DNA of 64,000 nt from Planobispora longispora (GTDB taxonomy: Bacteria > Actinomycetota > Actinomycetes > Streptosporangiales > Streptosporangiaceae): contig NZ_BOOH01000016.1 in assembly GCF_016863135.1 (NCBI RefSeq), forward strand, positions 248,001 through 312,000, read 5' to 3'. Under the pieces are notes generated by a model that was not told where the DNA came from, did not search any database, and was given only the letters and a program-made list of their open reading frames with translations. Made by a program: the position numbers and the translations under genes. This document shows positions 16,134 through 25,945 of the stretch, one piece after another. Numbering within the stretch: position 1 is the first letter of the stretch; each line of letters opens with the position of its first letter.

Positions 16134-16390
16134 TCCCGCCTCCTGCCGGCCTCGTCCTTCCCAGGACCGGCCGGCCGCCCGGAACGCGCGGTGGGTCAGT
16201 TCGCCCGCAGGCGCCGGTTCCGGGACGCGGGTGATGAGCAATTCCCCCCTCTCGTGACAGTGCCGGGCGTCCGCTGTGCGGTCTCCGGTCAGGACCGGTG
16301 CGGTCTTCCGAGTGAGACCTCGCATGCCCTCGCACGCCGTGCACGAGATGTCAGGTAACCCCCCCATGAGCCACAAGGAGTACTGAAACC

Positions 16391-17548
16391 ATGCGTACAT
16401 GGGCTAAGAGGACCACCCCTGCGGCGCTGCTCGCGCTGGGCGTCATGACCTTCGGCGGTACGGCCCTCGCCGACACCGACGGCGACCACTCCGCCGGCGG
16501 CGGCAACCAGGTCAACCTTCCGATCACCCTGCCCATCGACATCAGCGGCAACGCCGTCGGGGCCTTCGGCGAGTCGGACGCCGGCTCCCGCGGCGGGGCC
16601 TCCGCCGGGAACAACGGCGGGTCCGCTCCCTCCGGCAGGACCTCCGGAACCAGCAGCGTCGGCGGCGGCAACCAGGTGGACGCGCCGATCACCGCCCCGA
16701 TCAACGCCTGCGGCAACGCCCTGTCGCTGTTCGGCACCTCGGACGCGAACTGCCGCGGCGGCTCCTCGGCCAACGGGTCGAGCCGGAGCGGCTCGGGCGG
16801 CACCACCTCCGGGCGCTCGTCCGTCCTCGGCGGCAACCAGGCCAACGCGCCGATCACCGCCCCGATCAACGTCTGCGGCAACTCCGTCGCGGCCTTCGGC
16901 GAGGCGTTCACGGGCTGCCGGGGCGGCAGCGACGCCGGGCAGGGCCGGTCGTCCTCGACCGGCGGCCGCACCGACGGCAGCTTCGGCGCCGGGAGCGGCA
17001 ACCAGGTCAACGCGCCGATCGGTGCTCCGATCAACGTCTGCGGCACCGCGGCGGCCGTCCTGGGCGACGCCGCGGCCGGCTGCCTGGGCGGCCCCGGCCG
17101 GCCCAACCCCGGCCAGGGCTACGGCGGCAACAACTGGGGCGCCAAGCCCGGCAAGCACCACACCAGCGGCATGCTGCCCGCGCTGCCCGCCGTCCCGGCC
17201 CTGGGCGGCGTCCAGCAGACCGGCAACACCGCCCACCGGGCGAACGGCCCGAGCCTGCCCGTCGTGGGCGACGTGAAGGACCTGGCCGCGCTGCCCGCGG
17301 TGGGCGCCGCCGGCCAGGGAGTCCACCAGGCCAACTCGCCGCTGGCCCCGGTGACCGACCTGGCGGCCTCCACCCCGGTCGGGGGTGTCCTGCCCCTCGG
17401 TGAGGCCGGCCTGATGAGCGCCGCCCAGCCGGTGGGGGTGGCCGGAATGAACTCCGGCTCCCTGCTCGCCCTGGTGTTCGGCGGCCTGGCCACCGTCTCC
17501 GCCGCCATGTTCTCGATCACTCGCCGGGCCCGCTTCGGCAAGAAGTGA
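16391..17548 (+). CDS. Chaplin-like surface protein with four repeats and a C-terminal membrane helix
   Basis: A 385-residue secreted protein. A signal peptide ends near ALADTDG (residue 28). Four chaplin-type repeats follow at about 37-66, 91-121, 147-176 and 201-231, each with GNQV/A-N-PI-PI and a G-N/T-A/S-V/L core; repeats 2-4 keep two cysteines each, while repeat 1 has none. Chaplins coat aerial hyphae as amyloid fibres. The C-terminus has a hydrophobic helix (about 357-374) and a RRARFGKK tail, but no LPxTG sortase motif. The ATG follows AAGGAG. A long inverted repeat follows. Confidence 0.85.
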   Translation: MRTWAKRTTPAALLALGVMTFGGTALADTDGDHSAGGGNQVNLPITLPIDISGNAVGAFGESDAGSRGGASAGNNGGSAPSGRTSGTSSVGGGNQVDAPITAPINACGNALSLFGTSDANCRGGSSANGSSRSGSGGTTSGRSSVLGGNQANAPITAPINVCGNSVAAFGEAFTGCRGGSDAGQGRSSSTGGRTDGSFGAGSGNQVNAPIGAPINVCGTAAAVLGDAAAGCLGGPGRPNPGQGYGGNNWGAKPGKHHTSGMLPALPAVPALGGVQQTGNTAHRANGPSLPVVGDVKDLAALPAVGAAGQGVHQANSPLAPVTDLAASTPVGGVLPLGEAGLMSAAQPVGVAGMNSGSLLALVFGGLATVSAAMFSITRRARFGKK

Positions 17549-17678
17549 CGTCCCCGATCGCCGGGCGGCCGGGCGAACCGGCCGGACGGGCGGGCTGACC
17601 CGCGGACCGTGGATGGAGCGGCCCGGGGGCATGCGCACCGTCAGTCACGCGCCCTGCGGTCATACGCACCGATAGTCA

Positions 17679-17734
17679 GGTCCCGCGCCAGGCGGGCGGG
17701 GTGACAGCCGGTCACCCCGCCCGGGCGCGGGACC
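17679..17734. terminator. Long inverted repeat between convergent genes
   Basis: GGTCCCGCGCC and GGCGCGGGACC form outer arms, with a second inner stem GGGCGGGGTGAC / GTCACCCCGCCC around AGCCG. Together they make a near-continuous stem of about 23 bp. It lies between the converging chaplin-like and DUF5703 genes and can terminate both. Confidence 0.75.
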
Positions 17735-17778
17735 TTCCCGCTGTCGGCCGTGTCCGATTCCGGACAGGCCGGACGGGG

Positions 17779-18009
17779 TCACATCGTCTTGACCGCACGT
17801 ATGATCTTTCGGCGCAGCCGGACATCCCGGCGACCGTCCGGGTAAAGCCGCAGGCGGTCGAGCTCCCATCCGCCGTATTCTGCGTGTTCGGTCAGGATCT
17901 GTCGTGCCACGTCCCTGGATGTTCCGCGCGGGAGATGGAGAACCAAGTAGGAGTAGGTGAGCACAGCGGTTAGTCTCCGAGGGGTGGGCTGGGGGACGTC
18001 GGCACTCAT
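17779..18009 (-). CDS. DUF5703 family protein
   Basis: A 76-residue protein with the short conserved actinobacterial pattern YSYLVLHLPRGTSRDVARQ, LTEHAEYGGWELDRLRLYPDG and LRRKIIRA. It is soluble and basic at the C-terminus; function unknown. It is divergent from topA, 114 bases away. Confidence 0.75.
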   Translation of the reverse strand: MSADVPQPTPRRLTAVLTYSYLVLHLPRGTSRDVARQILTEHAEYGGWELDRLRLYPDGRRDVRLRRKIIRAVKTM

Positions 18010-18123
18010 TGGGCTTTATTCTGCGTCCTTGCGGCTTTCCTTGGGAGTGTCCCCGATCCGTATCGGGTAGCCCTGAGGGAAAGTTAACGGGGAACGGATG
18101 CGAACAGCGAGGTAGGAAGCAGC

Positions 18124-20901
18124 GTGCCAGCCAAGAACGGCAGTGGCGGCGGAACCCGCCTGGTGATCGTCGAGTCGCCCTCCAAGGCGAAGACCATCGC
18201 CGGGTACCTCGGCCGTGGCTACGTCGTCGAGTCCAGCATCGGGCATATCCGCGACCTCCCCCAGAAGGCCGACGACATCCCCGACAAGGACCGGAGCAAG
18301 CCCTGGGCCCGTCTGGGGGTGAACGTCGACGGCAACTTCGAGCCGCTCTACATCATCAACCCGGACAAGCACGCGCAGGTGAGGAAGCTCAGGGAACTGC
18401 TCAAGGACGCCGACGAGCTCTACCTCGCCACCGACGAGGACCGGGAGGGCGAGGCGATCGCCTGGCACCTCCGCGAGGTGCTCAAGCCCAAGGTGCCCGT
18501 GCACCGCATGGTGTTCCACGAGATCACTCCCCGGGCGATCCAGGAGGCGGTGGCCAACCCGCGCGACCTGAACCTGCGGCTGGTCGACGCCCAGGAGACC
18601 CGGCGCATCCTCGACCGCCTCTACGGCTACGAGGTCAGCCCGGTCCTGTGGAAGAAGGTCAAGCCCCGCCTGTCCGCCGGCCGCGTGCAGTCGGTGGCGA
18701 CCCGGCTGGTCGTGGAGCGCGAGCGCGAGCGCCTGGCGTTCACCAGCGCGAGCTACTGGGACCTTCAGGCGCTGTTCGACACCGGCCGCGACGAGGTCCC
18801 GCGCGAGTTCACCGCCATGCTGACCGGGGTGGGCGGCAAGCGCGTCGCCCAGGGCCGCGACTTCGCCACCGACGGCACGTTGAAGAGCGCCGGGGTGCTC
18901 CACCTGAACGAGGAGGCCGCGCGGGCCCTGGCCGGCCGGCTGGCCGGTACGGCGTACGCCGTCGTCTCCGTCGAGCGCAAGCCGTACACCCGCAAGCCCT
19001 ACGCGCCGTTCCGCACGACCACGCTGCAGCAGGAGGCCAGCCGGAAGCTGGGCTACTCCGCGAAGACGACCATGCAGATCGCCCAGCGGCTCTACGAGAA
19101 CGGCTTCATCACCTACATGCGAACCGACAGCACCACGCTGTCGGAGACCGCCGTGGCCGCCGCCCGCAGCCAGGCCGTCAAGCTGTACGGCGCGGCGTAC
19201 GTGCCCGACAAGCCGCGCGTCTACGCCAGCAAGGTGAAGAACGCGCAGGAGGCGCACGAGGCGATCCGCCCCTCGGGCGAGGAGTTCCGCACGCCGGGCG
19301 AGACCGGGCTGAGCGGCGACATGTTCCGGCTGTACGAGCTGATCTGGCAGCGCACCGTCGCCTCCCAGATGAAGGACGCGGTCGGCGAGTCGGTCATCGT
19401 CAAGGTGGGCGGCGACTCCAGCGCGGGCGAGCGGGTCGAGTTCACCGCCTCCGGCCGGACGATCACCTTCCACGGCTTCCTCAAGGCGTACGTCGAGGGC
19501 GCGGACGACCCGGCGACCGACCGCGACGACTCCGAGAAGCGCCTGCCCGAGCTGGCCGAGGGCGACCGGCTCACCGCGGCCGAGCTCACCGCGCTCTCGC
19601 ACGCGACCAAGCCGCCCGCGCGCTACACCGAGGCCTCGCTCATCAAGGAGCTGGAGGACCGCGAGATCGGCCGGCCGTCGACCTACGCGTCGATCATCGG
19701 GACGATCCTCGACCGCGGCTACGTGTTCAAGAAGGGCACCGCGCTGGTGCCGTCCTTCCTGGCGTTCGCGGTGGTCAACCTGCTGGAGCAGCACTTCGGC
19801 CACCTCGTCGACTACGACTTCACCGCGGACATGGAGAAGGTCCTCGACGACATCGCCAACGACCGGGCGGAGCGGGTGCCGGAGCTGCGCCGCTTCTACT
19901 TCGGCGAGGAGGGCGACGAGGGCCTGAAGGAGCTGGTCACCGACCTCGGCGAGATCGACGCCAAGGAGATCAGCTCCTTCCCGATCAGGGGCACCGACAT
20001 CATGATCCGGGTCGGCCGCTACGGCCCCTACCTGGACCGCGACGGTGCCAGGGTGAACATCCCCGAGGACCTGGCGCCCGACGAGCTGACCGCCGAGAAG
20101 GCCGAGGAGCTGTTCGCCCGCCCGAGCGGGGAGCGGGAGCTGGGCCGCGACCCGGTCACCGGCCACATGATCGTGGCCAAGGACGGCCGGTACGGGCCCT
20201 ACGTCACGGAGATCCTCCCCGAGGAGGCCCCGCCGGCCGAGGGCGCGGCCAAGCGGCGGACGAAGAAGGCCGACGCCCCCAAGCCGCGCATCAGCTCGCT
20301 GTTCAAGACGATGTCGCTGGACACCGTCACGCTCGAGGACGCCCTGAACCTGCTCTCGCTGCCCAGGACGGTCGGAGAGATCGACGGCGAGGAGGTCACG
20401 GCGCAGAACGGCAAGTTCGGCCCCTACATCAAGAAGGGCACGGACTCGCGGTCGCTGACCTCGGAGGAGGCGCTGCTCACGGTCACGATCGAGCAGGCCA
20501 AGGAGCTGTTCGCCCAGCCCAAGACCCGGGGCCGCCGGGCCGCCGCGGCGCCTCCCCTGCGCGAGCTGGGACAGGATCCGGTCTCCGGCAAGCCGATCGT
20601 GGTCAAGGAGGGCCGCTTCGGGCCGTACGTGACCGACGGCGAGACCAACGCCTCGCTGCGCAAGGGCGACGAGGTCGAGCAGATCACCACCGAGCGGGCC
20701 GCCGAGCTCCTGGCGGACCGCCGGGCCCGGGGCCCGGCGGCCAAGAAGCCGCGCACCACCCGCGCCGCGGCGGCCAAGAGCACCACGGCCGCCAAGAGCA
20801 CCACGGCCGCCAAGAGCACCACGGCTACCAAGACGACCAAGACCGCCAAGGCCGGCACGGGAACCAAGACCGCCACCGGCGGCAAGAGCACCAAGGCCTG
20901 A
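18124..20901 (+). CDS. topA: DNA topoisomerase I
   Basis: A 925-residue type IA topoisomerase that relaxes negative supercoils. The Toprim domain starts VIVESPSKAKTIAGYLG and has DxDxE in ATDEDREGEAIAWHL; the catalytic Tyr331 lies in GFITYMRTDS. Instead of zinc ribbons, the C-terminus has repeated Topo_C modules (each with GRYGPY or GKFGPY), as in other actinomycetes. The tail is Lys/Ala/Thr-rich with AKSTTA repeated three times from an 18-bp tandem DNA repeat, and probably binds DNA. GTG at 18124 is the start because the family motif begins 12 residues later. Confidence 0.97.
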   Translation: MPAKNGSGGGTRLVIVESPSKAKTIAGYLGRGYVVESSIGHIRDLPQKADDIPDKDRSKPWARLGVNVDGNFEPLYIINPDKHAQVRKLRELLKDADELYLATDEDREGEAIAWHLREVLKPKVPVHRMVFHEITPRAIQEAVANPRDLNLRLVDAQETRRILDRLYGYEVSPVLWKKVKPRLSAGRVQSVATRLVVERERERLAFTSASYWDLQALFDTGRDEVPREFTAMLTGVGGKRVAQGRDFATDGTLKSAGVLHLNEEAARALAGRLAGTAYAVVSVERKPYTRKPYAPFRTTTLQQEASRKLGYSAKTTMQIAQRLYENGFITYMRTDSTTLSETAVAAARSQAVKLYGAAYVPDKPRVYASKVKNAQEAHEAIRPSGEEFRTPGETGLSGDMFRLYELIWQRTVASQMKDAVGESVIVKVGGDSSAGERVEFTASGRTITFHGFLKAYVEGADDPATDRDDSEKRLPELAEGDRLTAAELTALSHATKPPARYTEASLIKELEDREIGRPSTYASIIGTILDRGYVFKKGTALVPSFLAFAVVNLLEQHFGHLVDYDFTADMEKVLDDIANDRAERVPELRRFYFGEEGDEGLKELVTDLGEIDAKEISSFPIRGTDIMIRVGRYGPYLDRDGARVNIPEDLAPDELTAEKAEELFARPSGERELGRDPVTGHMIVAKDGRYGPYVTEILPEEAPPAEGAAKRRTKKADAPKPRISSLFKTMSLDTVTLEDALNLLSLPRTVGEIDGEEVTAQNGKFGPYIKKGTDSRSLTSEEALLTVTIEQAKELFAQPKTRGRRAAAAPPLRELGQDPVSGKPIVVKEGRFGPYVTDGETNASLRKGDEVEQITTERAAELLADRRARGPAAKKPRTTRAAAAKSTTAAKSTTAAKSTTATKTTKTAKAGTGTKTATGGKSTKA

Positions 20902-20926
20902 CGCGCGGGACCGCGCCGGTCGAGCG

Positions 20927-20977
20927 CCGGCGGCGGTCTGATGTCAGGACGCCGGCCGCGGTCTGATGTCCAGGACT
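20927..20977 (+). repeat. Two-copy 25-bp tandem repeat after topA
   Basis: Two units, CCGGCGGCGGTCTGATGTCA.. and CCGGCCGCGGTCTGATGTCC.., start 25 bases apart in the topA-metallophosphoesterase gap. Both contain TGA, but they do not obviously copy the topA stop region. Confidence 0.6.
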
Positions 20978-21098
20978 CGCGTGCCGGCCGTGCGGACCGC
21001 CGAGGCGTGGGCGCGGGACCGCCGGACTCTGAGAGCTCTCTCAGGCCGGCGGGAACGCATCCGTCGTTCCCGGCGTTCTGTCCAGCACGCGAGGTACG

Positions 21099-22460
21099 GT
21101 GGGCGGGCGCGCGCGCGAGACAAGGGTGGCGGTTGTGGGATTCGTGGCGATGGTCTTCAGCGTGGTGGTGCTGATCCATTACTACCTGTGGCGTCGCCTG
21201 GTCCGCGCCACCACGCTCCCCGGCCGGACCCGCCGGGTGCTGACCTGGCTCCTGATCGCCATGGGCCTGCTCGTCCCGGTGACCATGATCGGTTCGCGCG
21301 CCGGGTGGGGGCACTTCCTGGCCTGGCCGGGCTTCTTCTGGCTCGCCTTGATGTTCTACCTGCTGGTCTTCCTGGTGGTCCTGGAGATCCCCCGGGCGCT
21401 CGCCCTGCTCGCCGTACGCCGCATGGAGCGCCGTGCCGCCGCCCGGCGTTCCGATGTCCGCGTCGCCGAGCCCGTCCCGTCCGGCGGTGTGGCCGTCTCC
21501 GCCGCGGCCTCCCCCGCCGCGGCCGCCTCGGCTGGGGCCGAGACCGAGGCGCAGACCGGCGCCGAGGCGGGAACCGGTGCGGGAACGGGAACCGGTGCGG
21601 GAACGGGGATCGGCGCCGGGGCGGGGATCGGACGCAGGCTGTTCATCGCCCGGACGGCCGCGACCGTCGCCGGGGTCGGCGCGCTCGTCACGGTCGGCTC
21701 CGGCGTCCGCACCGCCCTGGGCGACCCGGTGATCGAACGGGTCGGGGTCACGCTGCCCCGGCTGGATCCGCGCCTGTCCGGCCTGCGCTTCGCGGTGGTC
21801 AGCGACATCCACCTCGGCCCGCTCACGGGGGTCAAGCACACCGAGCGCATCGTCCGGATGATCAATGAGCTGGAGGCCGACGTGGTCGCGGTCGTCGGCG
21901 ACCTGGTCGACGGCACGGTGGCCGAGCTCGGCCGGCTGGCCCGCCCGCTGGCGAACCTGGAGTCCCGCTACGGGTCCTACTTCGTCACCGGCAACCACGA
22001 GTACTACACCGCCAACGGGCCCGGCGAGTGGATCGAGGAGCTCCGCGCCCTCGGCATCCGCCCGCTCCAGAACGAACGGGTCGAGATCGGCCACGCGGGA
22101 GCCGTACTCGACCTCGCCGGGGTCAACGACGTCGCCGGCGGCACCGTGGACGCGGGCCCCGACTTCGAGCGGGCGCTCGGCGGGCGGGACCGCTCCCGCT
22201 CCACGGTCCTGCTCGCCCACCAGCCGATCCAGGCGCGGGAGGCGGCCGGGTACGGCGTGGACCTCCAGCTCTCCGGGCACACCCACGGCGGCCAGATGGT
22301 CCCCTTCAACCTGGTCGTCCCGGTGCAGCAGCCCGTCGTCGCGGGACTCGGCGAGGTGGACGGCACGCAGGTCTACGTGACCCGCGGCGCGGGTTTCTGG
22401 GGTCCCCCGGTCAGGGTCGGCGCACCCCCGGAGATCACCCTTCTCGAACTCCGCGCCTGA
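21099..22460 (+). CDS. Membrane-anchored metallophosphoesterase
   Basis: A 453-residue protein. Three hydrophobic segments lie in the first 110 residues (FVAMVFSVVVLIHYYLW; LLIAMGLLVPVTMIG; FWLALMFYLLVFLVVL). A low-complexity Ala/Gly/Thr/Glu linker follows (about 140-180), with an apparent RRLFIARTAATVAG hydrophobic stretch after it. The calcineurin-like domain has all metal motifs: SDIHLG, GDLVDG, GNHEYY, AHQP and GHTHGGQ. YkuE-like relatives act on phosphate esters at the outer membrane face. The start is uncertain: GTG 21099, or GTG at 21126 or 21135, which have an AAGG nearby. Confidence 0.9.
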   Translation: MGGRARETRVAVVGFVAMVFSVVVLIHYYLWRRLVRATTLPGRTRRVLTWLLIAMGLLVPVTMIGSRAGWGHFLAWPGFFWLALMFYLLVFLVVLEIPRALALLAVRRMERRAAARRSDVRVAEPVPSGGVAVSAAASPAAAASAGAETEAQTGAEAGTGAGTGTGAGTGIGAGAGIGRRLFIARTAATVAGVGALVTVGSGVRTALGDPVIERVGVTLPRLDPRLSGLRFAVVSDIHLGPLTGVKHTERIVRMINELEADVVAVVGDLVDGTVAELGRLARPLANLESRYGSYFVTGNHEYYTANGPGEWIEELRALGIRPLQNERVEIGHAGAVLDLAGVNDVAGGTVDAGPDFERALGGRDRSRSTVLLAHQPIQAREAAGYGVDLQLSGHTHGGQMVPFNLVVPVQQPVVAGLGEVDGTQVYVTRGAGFWGPPVRVGAPPEITLLELRA

Positions 22461-22488
22461 GCGGCCCGGAGATCTGCGTCTGAGCGGC
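22453..22488 (+). repeat. Stop-codon-spanning tandem duplication (metallophosphoesterase 3' end)
   Basis: GCGCCTGAGCGGC, which contains the stop codon, recurs 23 bases later as GCGTCTGAGCGGC (12 of 13 identical). Confidence 0.65.
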
Positions 22489-22601
22489 TGTTGGGGACAA
22501 GGGTGACGTACTAGGCTCATGCGATGAGCGGGCCAACATGGGACATATCAGTCTGGCCCGTGTCGTCCCCAGTCCGGTGAGCACCTGGATACGCTGAGAC
22601 C

Positions 22602-24668
22602 ATGACCTCCCCCGGCCGGAGCACCGCGCGCCGCAAGCCTCCCCACGTGCTGGCCAACGCCCCGTTCCGCAAGCTGTGGACGGCCATGTCGGTGTGCAGC
22701 CTGGGCGACTGGCTGAACCTCCTGGCGCTGACCGCGCTGGCGGGCAACCTCACCGCCGGGGAGGACTACCGCACGCAGAGCCTCGCCGTCGGCGGCGTCT
22801 TCGTCATGAAGCTGCTCCCGGCGATCGTGCTCGCCCCGCTGGCGGGCGCGTTCGCCGACCGCTTCGACCGGCGGCTGACGATGTTCGTCGCGGATTTGTC
22901 GCGGTTCACGCTGGTGCTGTCGATCCCGCTGCTGGACGCCAACTACCAGTGGCTCATCATCGCCACGTTCCTGGTCGAGTGCGTCAACCTGTTCTGGGTC
23001 CCGGCCAAGGACGCCACGGTGCCGAACCTGGTGCCCAAGGAGCGCCTGGAGGCGGCCAACCAGCTCAGCCTGCTGGTCACGTACGGCACCGCCCCCGTCG
23101 CCGCCCTGCTGTTCGCGATGTTGTCGGTCGCCGGTGAGGGCCTGGGCAGCCTCATCCCGTACTTCGCCGAGCGCGACACCCACCTCGCGCTGTTCGTCAA
23201 CGCCCTCGCCTACCTGATCTCGGCGTTCCTCATCTTCACGCTCCGCGACATCCCCCGCAGCAACGTCGCCGGGGTCGCGGCCCCGTCGGTGCCGCGGCAG
23301 ATCGCCGAGGGATGGCAGTTCGTCCGGGGCGACCGGCTGGTCCGCGGTCTGATCATCGGCATGCTCGGCGCGTTCGCCGCGGGCGGCGCGGTGATCGGGG
23401 TGGCCAAGATCTACGTGCAGCAGGGACTGGGCGGCGGCGACGCGGCCTACGGCGTGGTGTTCGGGGCGGTCTTCGCCGGCATGGCGTCCGGCATGTTCTT
23501 CGGCACCCGGCTGCTGCGAGGGCTGTCGCGGCGGCGGCTGTTCGGGCTCTCGATCATCGTGGCCGGTCCCGTGCTCGCCGCGATCGCGCTCATCCACAAC
23601 CTGGCGATCGTCGTCCTGCTGACCGTGCTGCTCGGCGCGTGCGCCGGAATCGCCTGGATCATCGGCTACACCATGATCGGCCTGGAGGTGGAGGACCAGC
23701 TGCGGGGCCGTACGTTCTCCTTCCTGCAGTCGCTGGCCCGCGTCACCCTGCTGGCGGTCGTCGCGGCCGCGCCGATGCTGGCGGGTCTGTACGGCTCCCG
23801 CGACGTCACGATCAGCGGGGAACCCGTCTACCGCTTCGACGGCTCCAACCTGGTGATGCTGATCGGCGCGCTGCTCGCGGTCGGCGTCGGCCTGCTCTCG
23901 CTGCGGCACATGGACGACCGCAAGGGCGTCCCGATCATCGCCGACCTGATCGCGGCGGTCCGCGGCGAGCAGCCGGAGGCGGAGCACGCCGAGGCGTCGC
24001 GCGGAGTCTTCATCGCCTTCGAGGGCGGCGAGGGGTCGGGGAAGACCACCCAGTCGCGGCTGCTCGCGATCTGGCTCCGCGACCAGGGCTACGACGTCGT
24101 GCAGACCCGGGAGCCCGGATCGACCAAGGTGGGCATGAGGTTGCGGGCCATCCTGCTGGACGCCGTGCACCAGGGCCTGTCGGCCCGCTCCGAGGCGCTG
24201 CTGTACGCCGCCGACCGCGCCGAGCACGTGGAGAAGGTCATCCTCCCGGCGCTCTACCGGGGAGCGATGGTGATCTCCGACCGCTACGTGGACTCCTCGC
24301 TGGCCTATCAGGGGGCGGGCCGGTCGCTGGAGCAGGAGGACGTGGCGCGGATCAACGCCTGGGCCACCGGCGGGCTGGTTCCGGATCTGACCGTGCTCAT
24401 CGACACCCCGCCGTCGATCGGCCTGACCCGGCTGGGCGGGGCCGCCGACCGGATCGAGTCCGAGCCGATGGAGTTCCACGAGCGGGTTCGCCGCGAGTTC
24501 CGCGCCCTGGCCGCCGCCGCCCCCGACCGCTACCTGGTCGTCGACGGCACCCTGGAGCAGGAGGCGGTCTCCCGGCTCATCCAGGACCGGGTCCACGAGA
24601 TCCTGCCCGACCCGGTGCCGCGGGAGGCCGAGGACATCACCGGGACCATGCCGGCCATCCGCGACTGA
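22602..24668 (+). CDS. tmk: MFS transporter fused to thymidylate kinase
   Basis: A 688-residue fusion. Residues 1 to about 450 form a 12-helix MFS-type transporter starting FRKLWTAMSVCSLGDW, with an RFDRRLTMFV loop. Residues 465-675 are a full thymidylate kinase: P-loop FEGGEGSGKTTQSRLL, DR-motif ISDRYVDSSLAYQGAGR, and a lid-like region near RLGGAADRIE. The kinase converts dTMP to dTDP for DNA synthesis. I know similar fused forms from other actinobacteria. The transporter's substrate is unknown; nothing visible separates the halves into two genes. It precedes holB by about 100 bases. Confidence 0.95.
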   Translation: MTSPGRSTARRKPPHVLANAPFRKLWTAMSVCSLGDWLNLLALTALAGNLTAGEDYRTQSLAVGGVFVMKLLPAIVLAPLAGAFADRFDRRLTMFVADLSRFTLVLSIPLLDANYQWLIIATFLVECVNLFWVPAKDATVPNLVPKERLEAANQLSLLVTYGTAPVAALLFAMLSVAGEGLGSLIPYFAERDTHLALFVNALAYLISAFLIFTLRDIPRSNVAGVAAPSVPRQIAEGWQFVRGDRLVRGLIIGMLGAFAAGGAVIGVAKIYVQQGLGGGDAAYGVVFGAVFAGMASGMFFGTRLLRGLSRRRLFGLSIIVAGPVLAAIALIHNLAIVVLLTVLLGACAGIAWIIGYTMIGLEVEDQLRGRTFSFLQSLARVTLLAVVAAAPMLAGLYGSRDVTISGEPVYRFDGSNLVMLIGALLAVGVGLLSLRHMDDRKGVPIIADLIAAVRGEQPEAEHAEASRGVFIAFEGGEGSGKTTQSRLLAIWLRDQGYDVVQTREPGSTKVGMRLRAILLDAVHQGLSARSEALLYAADRAEHVEKVILPALYRGAMVISDRYVDSSLAYQGAGRSLEQEDVARINAWATGGLVPDLTVLIDTPPSIGLTRLGGAADRIESEPMEFHERVRREFRALAAAAPDRYLVVDGTLEQEAVSRLIQDRVHEILPDPVPREAEDITGTMPAIRD

Positions 24669-24769
24669 TCCCGCCGAGTCCCCGGCTCCGGCGGATCGAG
24701 GCCACCCGTGACCGGCGGAACCCGTCGTCCGCGCCTGACCTCGGCGGCGGCGACGGTAGGTTTGACGGC

Positions 24770-25945
24770 GTGGGAGTCTTCGATGACCTCGTCGGTCAGG
24801 AACGCGCCGTGCAGACGCTCCGCCGGGCCGCCGCCGCGGCGGCGGAGACGCTGGCGGGAGGCTCCGGGGCGGGGATGACCCATGCGTGGCTGTTCACCGG
24901 CCCGCTCGGCTCCGGACGGGAGGAGGCCGCGCGGGCGTTCGCCGCCGCGCTGTTCTGCTCCGGCGGCGGATGCGGTCACTGCGACATGTGCCACCAGGTG
25001 ATGGTCGGCTCGCACCCGGACCTGGAGACCGTGCGCCCGCAGGGGCTCTCCTACGGCGTCAAGGACACCCGCCAGCTCATCCTCCGCGCGGCGGGGGCCC
25101 CGACCCTGGGCCGCTGGCGGGTGGTCCTGTTCGAGGACGCCGACCGGGCCACCGAGGGCGCCTCCAACGCGCTGCTCAAGGCGATCGAGGAGCCGCCGCC
25201 GCGGACGGTCTGGCTGCTCTGCGCGCCCTCCCCGGACGACATGATGATCACCATCAGGTCGCGCTGCCGGGTGGTCACCCTCGTCACCCCGCCCACCTCC
25301 GCGGTCGCCCACGTGCTGGCCACCCGTGAGAACGTGCCGCCGGACATGGCGGCGTTCGCCGCCCGGGCGGCCCAGGGCCACCTCGACCGGGCCCGCAGGC
25401 TCGCCCTGGACGCCGACGCGCGCGGGCGGCGGGAGGCGGTGCTGTCCATCCCCGCCGCGCTCACCGGCGTGGGAGAGTGCGTGGCGGCGGCCGAGAGGCT
25501 GGTGAAGACGGCCGAGGAGGAGGCCGTCGCGGTCACCTCTGTGCTGAACGAGGCGGAGACGACCGAGCTCCGCAAGGTCTACGGGGAGGGTTCCACCGGC
25601 AAGGGGCTCAACAAGGGGCTTGTCCGGGGCGGGGCCGGGGCGCTCAAGGAGCTGGAGGAGCGGCAGAAGTCCCGGGCCACCCGGACCAAGCGCGACGTCA
25701 TCGACGCGGCCCTGCTCGATCTGGTGGCGTTCTACCGCGACGTGCTGGCCGTACAGTTCGGGGCGCAGGTGGAGCTGGCCACCGAGGACCGCAGGGCCGA
25801 TCTGGAGGCGGTGGCGCGGTCCTCCACGCCGGAGGGCAACCTGCGCAGGATCGAAGCGATCATGCTCTGCCGGAGACGGCTGGCGGCCAACGTCAGCCCC
25901 CAGATGGCCGTCGAGGCCATGACGCTCTCCCTGCGCAGCCCCTGA
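24770..25945 (+). CDS. holB: DNA polymerase III delta' subunit
   Basis: A 391-residue clamp-loader subunit. It begins VFDDLVGQERAVQTL, has the degenerate P-loop GPLGSGREEAA (no Lys, as expected for delta', which does not hydrolyse ATP), four zinc cysteines in CSGGGCGHCDMC, and a Walker-B-like FEDADRATEGASNALLKAIEE. The SRC motif appears as RSRCRVVTL. The GTG start at 24770 gives the correct N-terminus. It is likely cotranscribed with tmk. The stop region is copied in the downstream repeat. Confidence 0.93.
   Translation: MGVFDDLVGQERAVQTLRRAAAAAAETLAGGSGAGMTHAWLFTGPLGSGREEAARAFAAALFCSGGGCGHCDMCHQVMVGSHPDLETVRPQGLSYGVKDTRQLILRAAGAPTLGRWRVVLFEDADRATEGASNALLKAIEEPPPRTVWLLCAPSPDDMMITIRSRCRVVTLVTPPTSAVAHVLATRENVPPDMAAFAARAAQGHLDRARRLALDADARGRREAVLSIPAALTGVGECVAAAERLVKTAEEEAVAVTSVLNEAETTELRKVYGEGSTGKGLNKGLVRGGAGALKELEERQKSRATRTKRDVIDAALLDLVAFYRDVLAVQFGAQVELATEDRRADLEAVARSSTPEGNLRRIEAIMLCRRRLAANVSPQMAVEAMTLSLRSP

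Noticed and set aside
17200-17548. LPxTG sortase anchor in the chaplin-like protein
   Set aside because: LPVVG and LPAVG occur, but not the motif, and they are far from the C-terminal helix.
18016-20166. Long open frame antisense to topA and similar antisense frames
   Set aside because: Typical shadow frames of GC-rich genes: no domain, and arginine/glycine/valine-rich composition.
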